Both the position numbers and the translations under genes were made by a program. Below the pieces are notes generated by a model. It searched no databases. It had not been told where the DNA came from and worked only from the letters and a program-made list of their open reading frames with translations. Of a stretch of DNA of 28,883 bases, positions 18,712 to 25,714 are shown piece after piece. This DNA comes from JAWLDB01 sp041686915. Its GTDB lineage: Bacteria; Bacillota; UBA994; UBA5500. The stretch lies in NCBI GenBank assembly GCA_041686915.1, contig JAWLDB010000014.1:1-28883 (forward strand), given 5' to 3'. Numbering within the stretch: the first letter of the stretch is position 1; each line of letters begins with the position of its first letter.

Positions 18712-18733
18712 AGGATGTTAAGGAGGAGTGCAT

Positions 18734-19023
18734 TGGTGTGGGAGACTATATCTCCAATGACGGGCCACATATTTGCGTCGTGGGGCGTGATCCTTGCCCA
18801 GCTGCATTTTGGTCACCTTTTTGAGGCGTCTCATTTGTCCCTTAGTCGCTTAACAGCGCTCACCTCCTTCCAATCATATAAGCTTTGTCTTGCTGACCTT
18901 CCAGACAGTAACGTTCCACCATTTGCAAACGGCAGCTTCTCTCACATACATCCGTAACAAGGCCCGTGCTGCATCACTCCATTCTGTGAACTAAGAAGAA
19001 TGGAATTGATGCCGTAAACTAAT
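18734..19023. other. Gene-free interval upstream of sleB
   Basis: No convincing gene. A 38-codon minus frame (18718-18834) has no usable ribosome site, although a strong AGGAGGTGAG (minus strand, near 18860) sits upstream without a start codon at the right distance. No repeat or RNA structure was recognised. Confidence 0.5.
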
Positions 19024-19065
19024 AACCCTCTTAGTGGATCACTTCAGGTGACCACTAAGAGGGTT
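19024..19065 (-). terminator. Long perfect hairpin downstream of the YCII gene
   Basis: AACCCTCTTAGTGG (19024-19037) and CCACTAAGAGGGTT (19052-19065) pair over 14 bp, and TCAC/GTGA extend the stem inside around a 5-nt loop with one bulged A. On the minus strand it is followed by ATTAGTTTAC, a poor U-run. It lies 66 nt after the YCII-family stop, so it probably ends that transcript. Confidence 0.6.
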
Positions 19066-19131
19066 TGATGCAAAATAGTTATGGTTCTATTATCTGGTTG
19101 CTAGCGTTGTTTTAGCCGCTCTTGTCATCAT

Positions 19132-19494
19132 TTATGGATGCGGTTCAAATACTTGACGCAATTCAATCTGGCCTTCCCCATATCCTTGCGGGTCCGGCAT
19201 CCGCATGGCCCACTCGATGGCTTCTTCCCTTGAGTTCACATCAATTAGGATAAAACCTGCAATCAAATCTTTCGGTTCCATAAATGGGCCGCGTGTAACC
19301 ACTGGCTCTTCCCCTGGTTTCGGATACGAGATGCGAATTCCATTTGAGCTTGGATGAAGTCCTTTAGCCATAACCCGTACACCAGCCGTAGCTAATTCCT
19401 CATTGTACTTCGTCATGGCTTCCCTGAGTTCTGGATTTGGGAGATTTGCCCCTTCCGAATTGTTCGAGGCTTTGACAATCAACATGAATAGCAT
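19132..19494 (-). CDS. YCII-family (DGPF domain) protein
   Basis: 120 residues from the ATG at 19494 (MLFMLIVKASN), with AGGAGG 7 nt upstream. It matches the YCII/DGPF family: a ferredoxin-like alpha-beta fold with the core RGPFMEPKDLIAGFILIDV, where the usual DGPF has become RGPF, followed by the SREEAIEWAMRMPDP helix. Members are often annotated as transcription-initiation proteins or PhnB-like, but their biochemical role is unclear; some work as small enzymes using a His-Asp pair. It stands alone, between a hairpin terminator and a gene-free repeat region. Function unknown. Confidence 0.85.
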   Translation of the reverse strand: MLFMLIVKASNNSEGANLPNPELREAMTKYNEELATAGVRVMAKGLHPSSNGIRISYPKPGEEPVVTRGPFMEPKDLIAGFILIDVNSREEAIEWAMRMPDPQGYGEGQIELRQVFEPHP

Positions 19495-19756
19495 AGACCG
19501 TCCTCCTAATTCTTGAGTAGTCTTTCTGCTCTTGCACTGCATTCAGCATAACATATTCTCCTACTATGGAACTCACGAATATAGATGCGGGCAGGGCTGC
19601 GCGTGCCGCCCGCCCGTCGTAATACCGTAGGCCCTAGGTCATGCGAGTGATGTAATCCTCCCTTGGTGCTAGCAGCCACGATCTTGAGGTTGTGGTCTTG
19701 GATATGATGGAGCCGCATAGGCTATGATTTAAGCCTACTGCTGTAAACGGGAAGGA

Positions 19757-19791
19757 GTTCTGGTCGCATAGGATGCGACCCCTACTAGAAC
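19757..19791 (-). repeat. Hairpin repeat unit A with TAGGGG head
   Basis: GGTCGCAT, AGG, ATGCGACC (19762-19780) then CCTACT, the whole flanked by GTTCT/AGAAC (19757-19761 and 19787-19791). The same layout, 8-bp stem, AGG loop and CCCTACTA tail, recurs at 20200-20224 with a different stem sequence. Confidence 0.6.
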
Positions 19792-19839
19792 ATCGTGATT
19801 GTTTGCTACGTAAGTCCACATCATCTGGTCTGGCGCTGT

Positions 19840-19877
19840 GCCCGTATCACAGAGACGGGCTATGTTTCACCCCTACA
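19840..19877 (-). repeat. Hairpin repeat unit C with TGTAGGGG head
   Basis: On the minus strand TGTAGGGG (19877-19870) is followed by a GCCCGT/ACGGGC stem (19860-19855 and 19845-19840) with a 9-nt loop. It shares the head with units A and B but has a different stem and spacing. Confidence 0.4.
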
Positions 19878-20194
19878 GAAAAAACGCACATCATGTATGC
19901 AGTCACTGAAGGACGACGACCCGCACTAAGAGGGCACCAGGGAATGCGGCCGGCTCATCACAGGCCTTGTCAGATGAAGGAGCGAAGAAGGTCCGGAAGC
20001 AAATGCAGCAACTGTCTGAGCAAGTAGCATGTTTTTGGAGAGCTGAAAGGCATGTTTCTTCAGCCATCCTACTAAGATGCTGGATAGTGCGCGCAAGTTT
20101 TGCTGAGCACCGGGATGACTGAGCTCATACATACAGCACTCGAGCGCCGGAGCAAGCCTGGCGGCCGCGATACCCACATGAGTGGTTCGTCCCT

Positions 20195-20224
20195 GGGATG
20201 GATGGATAGGATCCATCCCCTACT
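20195..20224 (-). repeat. Hairpin repeat unit B with TAGGGG head
   Basis: GGATGGAT, AGG, ATCCATCC (20200-20218) followed by CCTACTA. Compared with unit A the stem bases differ on both sides together while loop and tail are kept, as expected for a structured repeat family. Confidence 0.6.
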
Positions 20225-20263
20225 ACTGCCATGAATCACATCTTGAGCAGCGCACCCCGGCAA

Positions 20264-20291
20264 GAATAAAAGCTCCAGCGGGTGCTGGAGC
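20264..20291 (-). terminator. Intrinsic terminator of the small cysteine-containing ORF
   Basis: Minus-strand RNA: GCTCCAGC, ACCC, GCTGGAGC, then TTTTATTCTT. It lies 13 nt after the stop at 20305. Confidence 0.92.
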
Positions 20292-20304
20292 CGGTCGCAT
20301 TTGT

Positions 20305-20493
20305 TTATCCTCGCTTTTCGTGCTCATAGATATCACAGGTACCACCTTGCCAATGCACGCAAAAATCACAACGCCGAATGCCTTCGCCGCCTACCGCGAA
20401 GGTTAGTTGGCCGCCTGACTGGTAGTGGGTCTCGAACTCCTGGCATTCTTCCGCAATGGCCTTGAGTTCATCCGGTGTTCCAGGTGATGACAT
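20305..20493 (-). CDS. Small cysteine-containing protein, function unknown
   Basis: 62 residues, not recognised. A helical acidic N-terminal half (PDELKAIAEECQEFETHY) is followed by GEGIRRCDFCVHWQGGTCDIYE, with Cys42, Cys45 and Cys53 plus Cys17 forming a possible metal or Fe-S site. It is likely real: a good GGAGGTGAGG ribosome site lies 7 nt upstream of the ATG, it is followed by a strong terminator, and the sequence CATACTA, identical to the sigma-G -10 consensus, occurs about 20 nt upstream of the ATG (no matching -35 found). It lies downstream of comEA on the same strand, 71 nt away. Candidates for its role include a small zinc-ribbon or a spore protein; neither is shown. Confidence 0.7.
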   Translation of the reverse strand: MSSPGTPDELKAIAEECQEFETHYQSGGQLTFAVGGEGIRRCDFCVHWQGGTCDIYEHEKRG

Positions 20494-20564
20494 CTCCTCA
20501 CCTCCCTGCAGCTAGTATGCTACAGAGAAGAACAAACAATAAGACTAGATTAAAAGTGAACCGA

Positions 20565-21125
20565 TCATCTAACGGTGATCAGGTGTTTGAGCTTATCAAA
20601 GGTCTTTTCACCTATCCCAGACACCTTCATAAGGTCTTCGGGCTTAGCAAAAGCGCCATTTTGTTGCCGATAGTTGATGATTGATACGGCCTTGGCCGGA
20701 CCGATGCCTGGTAGCGTATCTAACTCCGCTTCGCCTGCGCTGTTGATATTGACGAAGCCGGTTTGAGCGCTACCGGTTGGTACGCTAATTGCACTGCCAG
20801 TTGATGTCGTGGCTGGCAAGGCAACCAGAACAGAGATTTGCTCTCCATCAAACAGTGGCTTAGCTAGATTGAGGCCTGAAATATCCGCTGTGGGCAGAGT
20901 GCCCCCAGCTGCGTGCAGAGCATCCGCTACCCGCGATCCTCGTGGCATTTCAAGCATGCCAGGACTGACTACCGCTCCTACTACATGTACACGCAGTGGC
21001 TCATATGTATCATTAACTTGGATGCTCGCGAGCAAGCGCCTGTTCTCCATCAATAACCAGCCATTGGCCAACAAGGAGAGCACTAGTACCCCCGCTAGAA
21101 GCCTAGGATATTTGTGCTGTAGCAT
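20565..21125 (-). CDS. comEA: Competence protein ComEA (DNA-binding, helix-hairpin-helix)
   Basis: Surface DNA receptor for transformation, which passes DNA to ComEC. 186 residues: membrane anchor (about 9-26), an SLBB domain (about 42-103, LRVHVVGAVVSPGMLEMPRGS), a Ser/Thr/Gly-rich linker, and a C-terminal double helix-hairpin-helix domain (FVNINSAGEAELDTLPGIGPAKA, KVSGIGEKTFDKL). GAGGTGATG precedes the ATG at 21125. It stands about 120 nt after the histidine kinase gene, beyond that gene's hairpin. In many Firmicutes comEA and comEC are adjacent; here about 4 kb separates them, with sleB-ypeB between. Confidence 0.94.
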   Translation of the reverse strand: MLQHKYPRLLAGVLVLSLLANGWLLMENRRLLASIQVNDTYEPLRVHVVGAVVSPGMLEMPRGSRVADALHAAGGTLPTADISGLNLAKPLFDGEQISVLVALPATTSTGSAISVPTGSAQTGFVNINSAGEAELDTLPGIGPAKAVSIINYRQQNGAFAKPEDLMKVSGIGEKTFDKLKHLITVR

Positions 21126-21195
21126 GGCATCATCACCTCTGAGACAGAAGTATTAGCCAGATAGACGCCACTTTCCTCTAGCCCTTTGAGAAATA

Positions 21196-21236
21196 TTTCC
21201 CGGGAAACAGACAGCGCTGCCGGATGGCAGCGCTGT
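21196..21236 (-). terminator. Hairpin terminator of the two-component operon
   Basis: An 11-bp perfect stem ACAGCGCTGCC/GGCAGCGCTGT with a 4-nt loop (21211-21236), 10 nt after the kinase stop. On the minus strand CTGTTTCCC follows, a short U-run. Directly beyond is a 12-bp palindrome TTTCCCGGGAAA (21196-21207). Confidence 0.75.
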
Positions 21237-21246
21237 GTTCATTCAG

Positions 21247-23010
21247 CTAGGCACCTGAAACTGGTATGCGAATGTGAAAGGTTGAGCCTTCGCCCATCTT
21301 GCTCTCTACCCATACCTGCCCACCGTGCAACTCAATGATATGCTTGACGATGGCCAGGCCAAGGCCTGTACCGCCATGCTGGCGGCTGCGAGCTTTATCA
21401 GTACGATAGAAACGCTCGAACACCCTTTGCAAGTGTTCTGGTTCGATACCAATACCGGTATCGCGCACTGTCACCCAGAAGGCACCTCTCTCATACTGCA
21501 GGGTCACGCGCACCTCACCACGCGTGGGAGTGTACTTAATAGCGTTCTCCAACAGGTTGCCGATAGCCTGCCCCAGCCTGTAGTCATCACCATCGACGAG
21601 TGCCTCTTGAACTCCAATCATCGCGTTCAGCTGAATCTGTTTTGCCTCAGCTTTCAGGCTCCAGCGTTCGACTGCATCCTGCACTATCTTGGTCAAATCC
21701 GTCTTGCGTTTGTCTATCGAATTAATATCTAGCTCCAGGCGTGAAAGATCAAGCAGGTCATTGACCAAGCGCAACAGTCTTCCTGACTCACGATATATGA
21801 TTTCCACGAAACGTCTACGGCTCTTCTCATCGTCTAAAGCACCCTGCAGCAATGTCTCTGCAAAGCCGTGAACTGATGTGACTGGGGTTTTCAGCTCGTG
21901 CGAGACATTAGCCACCAGGTCAGAACGAACTGCGGCTAGTCGCCTAGACTCACTGACATCATAGAATACTGCAACAAATCGGCCTACTGATTGCAGGGGC
22001 ACTACGTTGAGCTCCACCACTTGGTCTACCGGCGTCGTGATATGGATGTCACGTTTGAATGGCGAGGCTTGTTTTATCGCTTCATCCAGCGCTTCACTCA
22101 TCTCGTAGCTGTGGGTCAAGTTCCAGTGATTTGCCGGCAGTTCATCAGACCCGAATGCTAGCATAGACTCGGACCTGGGATTACTTAGCAGGATAGTACC
22201 CTTAGTGTCGAGAAGCAGAATGCCGCTAACTGTGTTCTGCAGAACTGTTTCCAACTGTGCTTTGGCAGTTACCAGCTCATTGAACCTTTCCTCATTCGAG
22301 CTGGCCAGCCGATTGAACGAATCTGCCAAGGTGCCTAATTCGTCCCGTCGGTAGATATTCACCCTTTGGCTCAGATCACCCTGTGCCATCCTGCGCGCAG
22401 CTGTTGTCATTTCTTCCAGAGGAGAAGTGATGCTCCGGCTGATCAGAATGGCAGCTGCCATAGCCAATAAAATGGTTAGCGCTATCGCCGTGATGATGAT
22501 CTGCCACAACCGGTACGTTGCTTCCTGCACCTGACTGAGCGGTAAGGCCAAGCGTACTATCGCCCTGCTTCCGTCCTGCAAATCTAGCCCCGACACAGCG
22601 ACATACAACATTGAGAGCTCCAGGGTATCGCTTCTCCTCACCGACCAACCCTGCCCAGTTTTCCAAGCAGATAATACCTCAGGCCTGTTTGCGTGATCTT
22701 CCAATGCAGCTGCCGGTCGCTCTGAATCCGCCAAAACCAATCCGTCTTCACGGATGATAGAAACTCGAGCTCCTCCGCTCTCACCGATCACTTCAACCAG
22801 ACTTCCCCAATCGCCCTTCAGATCAGAGTTTAGATTGAGTACTGTTGTAAGCTGGTGCGTCTGATCAAATAGCCGATTGCGTACAGCGTCTAGGAAGAAG
22901 TCCTCAAGTTTGTAGGATTGCAGGAGTCCCAGTAACAGAATGGTAGCTATCAGCATTCCTGCCAGCAGCACCGTCAATTTGGTGCGTATGCTCCTCTGCA
23001 AGGGACTCAC
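21247..23010 (-). CDS. phoR: PhoR/WalK-like sensor histidine kinase
   Basis: Membrane sensor kinase that phosphorylates the neighbouring response regulator. 587 residues: TM1 (about 11-31), an extracytoplasmic PAS-like sensor (32-165), TM2 (about 168-191), HAMP (191-243), cytoplasmic PAS (about 250-355), HisKA with the phosphoacceptor His371 in NVSHELKTPVTS, and HATPase with N box NLLENAIKYTP (485-495), G1 DTGIG (517-521) and G2 GGTGLGL (546-552). It starts with GTG and overlaps the regulator stop by 4 nt, so the pair is translationally coupled. The layout fits PhoR of Gram-positives; without pst or phoU genes in view, the phosphate assignment is likely but not proven. WalK-type is the alternative. 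Confidence 0.9.
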   Translation of the reverse strand: MSPLQRSIRTKLTVLLAGMLIATILLLGLLQSYKLEDFFLDAVRNRLFDQTHQLTTVLNLNSDLKGDWGSLVEVIGESGGARVSIIREDGLVLADSERPAAALEDHANRPEVLSAWKTGQGWSVRRSDTLELSMLYVAVSGLDLQDGSRAIVRLALPLSQVQEATYRLWQIIITAIALTILLAMAAAILISRSITSPLEEMTTAARRMAQGDLSQRVNIYRRDELGTLADSFNRLASSNEERFNELVTAKAQLETVLQNTVSGILLLDTKGTILLSNPRSESMLAFGSDELPANHWNLTHSYEMSEALDEAIKQASPFKRDIHITTPVDQVVELNVVPLQSVGRFVAVFYDVSESRRLAAVRSDLVANVSHELKTPVTSVHGFAETLLQGALDDEKSRRRFVEIIYRESGRLLRLVNDLLDLSRLELDINSIDKRKTDLTKIVQDAVERWSLKAEAKQIQLNAMIGVQEALVDGDDYRLGQAIGNLLENAIKYTPTRGEVRVTLQYERGAFWVTVRDTGIGIEPEHLQRVFERFYRTDKARSRQHGGTGLGLAIVKHIIELHGGQVWVESKMGEGSTFHIRIPVSGA

Positions 23011-23681
23011 TCCTTTAACTTATAGCCAAATCCTCTGACTGTGTGAATCATATCCCCGCTTGTCTTGAGTTTTTCCCGTAAATGGCTAATGTGCACATCC
23101 ACAGTGCGGTAGTCTCCGAAGAAGTCGTCTCCCCATACCTGATTGAGCAACTGCTCACGGCTGAAGACCCGCCCTGGATTGGATACTAAGATGCTCAGCA
23201 GCTGATACTCCATCGGGGTCAGGGAGACAGTCTGCCCAGCTACCATGACTTCATGGCTGCTCAGATTGACGCTTAGGTCCCGTATCCTAACGACCTGCTG
23301 ATTACCTGCCTGTTTGCCCTCTGTCCGCCTGAGCACAGCCTTGACTCTAGCCACCAGCTCGCGAATACTGAATGGTTTGGTGATATAGTCGTCAGCTCCC
23401 AGCTCAAGGCCGAGCACGCGATCGAACTCATCATCTTTAGCAGTAAGAAACAGAATGGGCACGTCACTGTGCTTACGCAGCTCTCGACAGACTGACCAAC
23501 CGTCCATTCCTGGGAGCATCACATCCAGAAGGACCAGCGACGGCTGATCCTTGGCTGCGAGCTCAATTCCCGTCTCACCATCATAAGCGCTTAAGGTCTG
23601 ATAGCCTGCATTGCGCAAGTTGTACTGGATTAGTTCCGAGATGGACTCGTCGTCTTCAACAATCAGAATCCTGTCTTGCAT
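23007..23681 (-). CDS. phoP: OmpR/PhoB-family response regulator (PhoP-like)
   Basis: DNA-binding response regulator. 224 residues: receiver domain (1-120) with acidic pocket Asp10-Asp11, phosphorylation site Asp53 (LLDVMLPGMDG), Thr80 and Lys102 (DDYITKPFS), then a winged-helix domain ending in VDVHISHLREKL and VRGFGYKL. The ATG at 23681 follows AGGGGGGG. Coupled to the kinase gene by a 4-nt overlap. A -10 box and two TTAAC repeats upstream (23736-23766) suggest that it activates its own promoter, as PhoP does in Bacillus. The specific signal is inferred; YycF/WalR is the main alternative. Confidence 0.9.
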   Translation of the reverse strand: MQDRILIVEDDESISELIQYNLRNAGYQTLSAYDGETGIELAAKDQPSLVLLDVMLPGMDGWSVCRELRKHSDVPILFLTAKDDEFDRVLGLELGADDYITKPFSIRELVARVKAVLRRTEGKQAGNQQVVRIRDLSVNLSSHEVMVAGQTVSLTPMEYQLLSILVSNPGRVFSREQLLNQVWGDDFFGDYRTVDVHISHLREKLKTSGDMIHTVRGFGYKLKE

Positions 23682-23735
23682 CCGCGCCCCCCCTACTCTG
23701 TTAAGTTATGGCATTGTCCAAACTCTCTGGTGTTT

Positions 23736-23766
23736 AGTATAGCAGAGTATTGTTAAGAAACGTTAA
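23736..23766 (-). promoter_or_regulatory. Promoter of phoP-phoR with candidate Pho box
   Basis: A -10 TATACT (23741-23736) has no good -35. In its place are two direct repeats, TTAACG (23766-23761) and TTAACA (23756-23751), 10 bp apart at about -35 and -25. Bacillus PhoP binds repeats of TTAACA-like boxes at similar positions. The boxes are seen; PhoP binding is inferred. Confidence 0.45.
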
Positions 23767-23767
23767 A

Positions 23768-23802
23768 GGGCAAGCAAACAGCGCAGCCGGGGGCTGCGCT
23801 GT
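23768..23802 (-). terminator. Intrinsic terminator of pckA
   Basis: Minus-strand RNA: ACAGCGCAGCC and GGCTGCGCTGT form an 11-bp stem with a 3-nt loop, followed by TTGCTTGCCC. It lies 11 nt after the pckA stop. Confidence 0.82.
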
Positions 23803-23813
23803 CGTTCATTCAA

Positions 23814-25454
23814 CTAATCAAGGTTGAAAGCTGTCTTGATATCTGGATGCAGGTTCTCGTACTTGTTTAGATACTGTTTACGCTCCTGCTTCAGCTGGGC
23901 GATGTGCTGCTCGATTTCTTCTGGAGAGTAGAACTTCTCCGGGTTCATGCGGTCGAGGTCAAAGCCTTCGACGGTCTTTGGAACCAGGGTGTCCCAGTGG
24001 GGATCCTGTTCCCACTCGATTGTGTCTCGGACGATGCCCCGGATGATGGCTGCCATCTCCTCAATCTCAATGCGATTGACTTTGCGTACTATTTTGCGCT
24101 TGCCATTGCAAACATCGATGACTTCGCCGACGCCACCAGTGTTCAACAGATAGCACTGTACCTTCTCCGGATTCTGTTTGACGAACTCATAGAAGCGGTT
24201 ACCCTCAAACGCTTCGTCACCGATGATGAAGGGGTTTGTGCCAACCTCTCTGATAGATTCGCCAGCCCGACGGGGGTTACTGCCCGATGTATGAATAGAT
24301 TCGCCCAACATGAACGCCGCCGCAGCCTGGGCTGGCGTCAGCTTGGTAGCTGAGGGCAGGACAGTGTGACGCCTGGTGATGAAGCCAATGATTAGGCCGT
24401 CAATATCATTTAAATCAGGCGTATTTACACTGTCTGCCATATACTTACCCAGCTCTTCGCGTTGAATGATACAACGACCATTGCCGGTAAGAGTTTCGTC
24501 TTCAAAGAAAAGATTACCGAGATAGTCTACCGCAACGTTCTCATAGATTGCTGAACGCTTGGTGGCGGCATTGTAGAGCAAAGGCTGGCAGTCTGGATGC
24601 AGACCGTCAGTCTTGATGTAATAGCCACGCTCGGTACCGAGTGTGGACCCGTCCTTACGCCAGAAGACCACGTCGTCCTGAACCACCGCAACGCCTTCGC
24701 CCTCCTGGTCAAGACCGTGATGGTGACAGGAGTGGGTTGTTTTGCCGGTGGCGGTCAAACCGAAGAAAAGCATGGCATACTTACGTAGGGTACCCTCACG
24801 ATCCCGGGCGTAGATGAGCTTGGAGCCTGCATGAACGCCAAGCATATCACGTCGTTTTGCCTCGTACATGGCCATGCGCAAGAAGCCTTTTTTCGATTCA
24901 CCGAAGTAATCTGAACCGAGAACAAAGGTTACTCCTAGTTCTGGGAAGACAAGCATCTGCCTATCCTTTTCCTGCCACTCTGGAATAAAGATGATGGTGA
25001 AGTCAGGACCGTTGGCTTCAGGATTGTACGGGAAGAGTGTCTGCCCCCACATGTAAGGAATACGGACACTGTCAGGGCGATGAGTAGATACATAGAGAGT
25101 GCACTTGGGGCTGAAATCCGGGTTATTGCCCATGGTCCGTTGTACGCAGACAAAGGGTGCCTTATCCAAATAGGCCTGCACTTGATTAAGCGTGGCAGGC
25201 AGCTTCTCAATGATTTCCTGCTGTGCACTGTTCAGGTTTTTGTCCTGTACGGATTCGTCACCGATAATAACAGAAAGCTCCTTGCTACGGTTGCGCACCG
25301 TGCTGGAGAAGTTAACATTGCCAAATTTGGTGCGAGTGCCAAAGGTTTCGGCGCGCTCGCGCAGTTCCCAGTCTTTTGGGCGGGTAACGTTTGGCCGGTT
25401 GGGCATCCCTTGGACTATTTCCATTACCTGTTGTTTCAATGCTTCACTGATCAT
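23814..25454 (-). CDS. pckA: Phosphoenolpyruvate carboxykinase (ATP)
   Basis: Interconverts oxaloacetate and PEP with ATP/ADP, a gluconeogenic or anaplerotic step. 546 residues from the ATG at 25454 (MISEALKQQV), chosen for GGAGG 7 nt upstream. Family landmarks: TRPKDWELRERAE-like N-terminal part, FTIIFIPEW, the kinase loop GLTATGKTTH (232-241), QDDVVFWRKDG, and the RRHTVLPSATKLTPAQAAAAFMLGES block. The P-loop differs from the common GLSGTGKTTL form and MYEAKRRDMLGVHAGSK replaces the usual lid-side sequence, so this is a divergent subgroup of the ATP-type enzymes. It is monocistronic, with its own promoter and terminator, next to the glycolytic operon. Confidence 0.92.
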   Translation of the reverse strand: MISEALKQQVMEIVQGMPNRPNVTRPKDWELRERAETFGTRTKFGNVNFSSTVRNRSKELSVIIGDESVQDKNLNSAQQEIIEKLPATLNQVQAYLDKAPFVCVQRTMGNNPDFSPKCTLYVSTHRPDSVRIPYMWGQTLFPYNPEANGPDFTIIFIPEWQEKDRQMLVFPELGVTFVLGSDYFGESKKGFLRMAMYEAKRRDMLGVHAGSKLIYARDREGTLRKYAMLFFGLTATGKTTHSCHHHGLDQEGEGVAVVQDDVVFWRKDGSTLGTERGYYIKTDGLHPDCQPLLYNAATKRSAIYENVAVDYLGNLFFEDETLTGNGRCIIQREELGKYMADSVNTPDLNDIDGLIIGFITRRHTVLPSATKLTPAQAAAAFMLGESIHTSGSNPRRAGESIREVGTNPFIIGDEAFEGNRFYEFVKQNPEKVQCYLLNTGGVGEVIDVCNGKRKIVRKVNRIEIEEMAAIIRGIVRDTIEWEQDPHWDTLVPKTVEGFDLDRMNPEKFYSPEEIEQHIAQLKQERKQYLNKYENLHPDIKTAFNLD

Positions 25455-25517
25455 GGCATAGCCTCCAGTCTCATAATGCTTTGCGGTGCTACAGGTGAAC
25501 AATGCGATTTCACAACA

Positions 25518-25546
25518 ATAATAGCACTTGTATACACAGTCGTCAA
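25518..25546 (-). promoter_or_regulatory. Sigma-A promoter of pckA
   Basis: TTGACG (25546-25541), 17 nt, TATTAT (25523-25518): five of six matches in each box at ideal spacing. The spacer contains the near-palindrome GTGTATACAAG, a possible operator. The leader to the ATG is about 55 nt. Confidence 0.75.
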
Positions 25547-25675
25547 CGCTAATAAAGCACACGTTCTTAAATGTGCTATACTATTTATGGTTTCAGTATA
25601 TGCCTGCAGCTTGTTCTTCGTGCTAGTTCTTCCCTGAGCTGTTAATCCTCAATCGCATCCACTACAACCGGGGAC

Positions 25676-25710
25676 AACAACGCCGGGATGAACATCATCC
25701 CGGCGTTGTT
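25676..25710 (-). terminator. Terminator hairpin of the glycolytic operon
   Basis: A perfect 15-bp stem, AACAACGCCGGGATG with CATCCCGGCGTTGTT, 5-nt loop, lying 4 nt after the pfkB stop. On the minus strand the stem itself ends in GTTGTT and GTCC follows, so the U-run is weak. Confidence 0.8.
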
Positions 25711-25714
25711 AGTT

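Larger units (their letters stand above)
19545..20263. other. Gene-free region with clustered hairpins, probably decayed repeat elements
   Basis: About 720 nt without a supportable gene. It contains several inverted repeats: 19586-19612 (imperfect, GGGC/GCCC), 19715-19742 (imperfect), 19757-19791, 19840-19860 and 20195-20219. Three of them lie beside a CCCTAC box (TAGGGG on the minus strand). A frame at 19910-20122 gives a helical stretch but has no start signal. The pattern suggests accumulated small intergenic repeats and not a functional gene. Confidence 0.55.

Noticed and set aside
18718..18834. 38-codon basic minus-strand ORF (MRRLKKVTKMQLG...) upstream of sleB
   Set aside because: Only a weak AAGGGA sits 3 nt from the ATG; the strong AGGAGGTGAG is more than 20 nt away. 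No family resemblance.
18643..18957. 104-codon plus-strand ORF across the sleB upstream region
   Set aside because: No ribosome site, odd composition, and it overlaps the sleB start.
19910..20122. Plus-strand open frame giving a helical stretch (EGAKKVRKQMQQLSEQV)
   Set aside because: It looks coding-like over about 20 residues, but there is no start codon with a ribosome site before it, the ends read as non-coding, and no family is recognised. At best a gene remnant.
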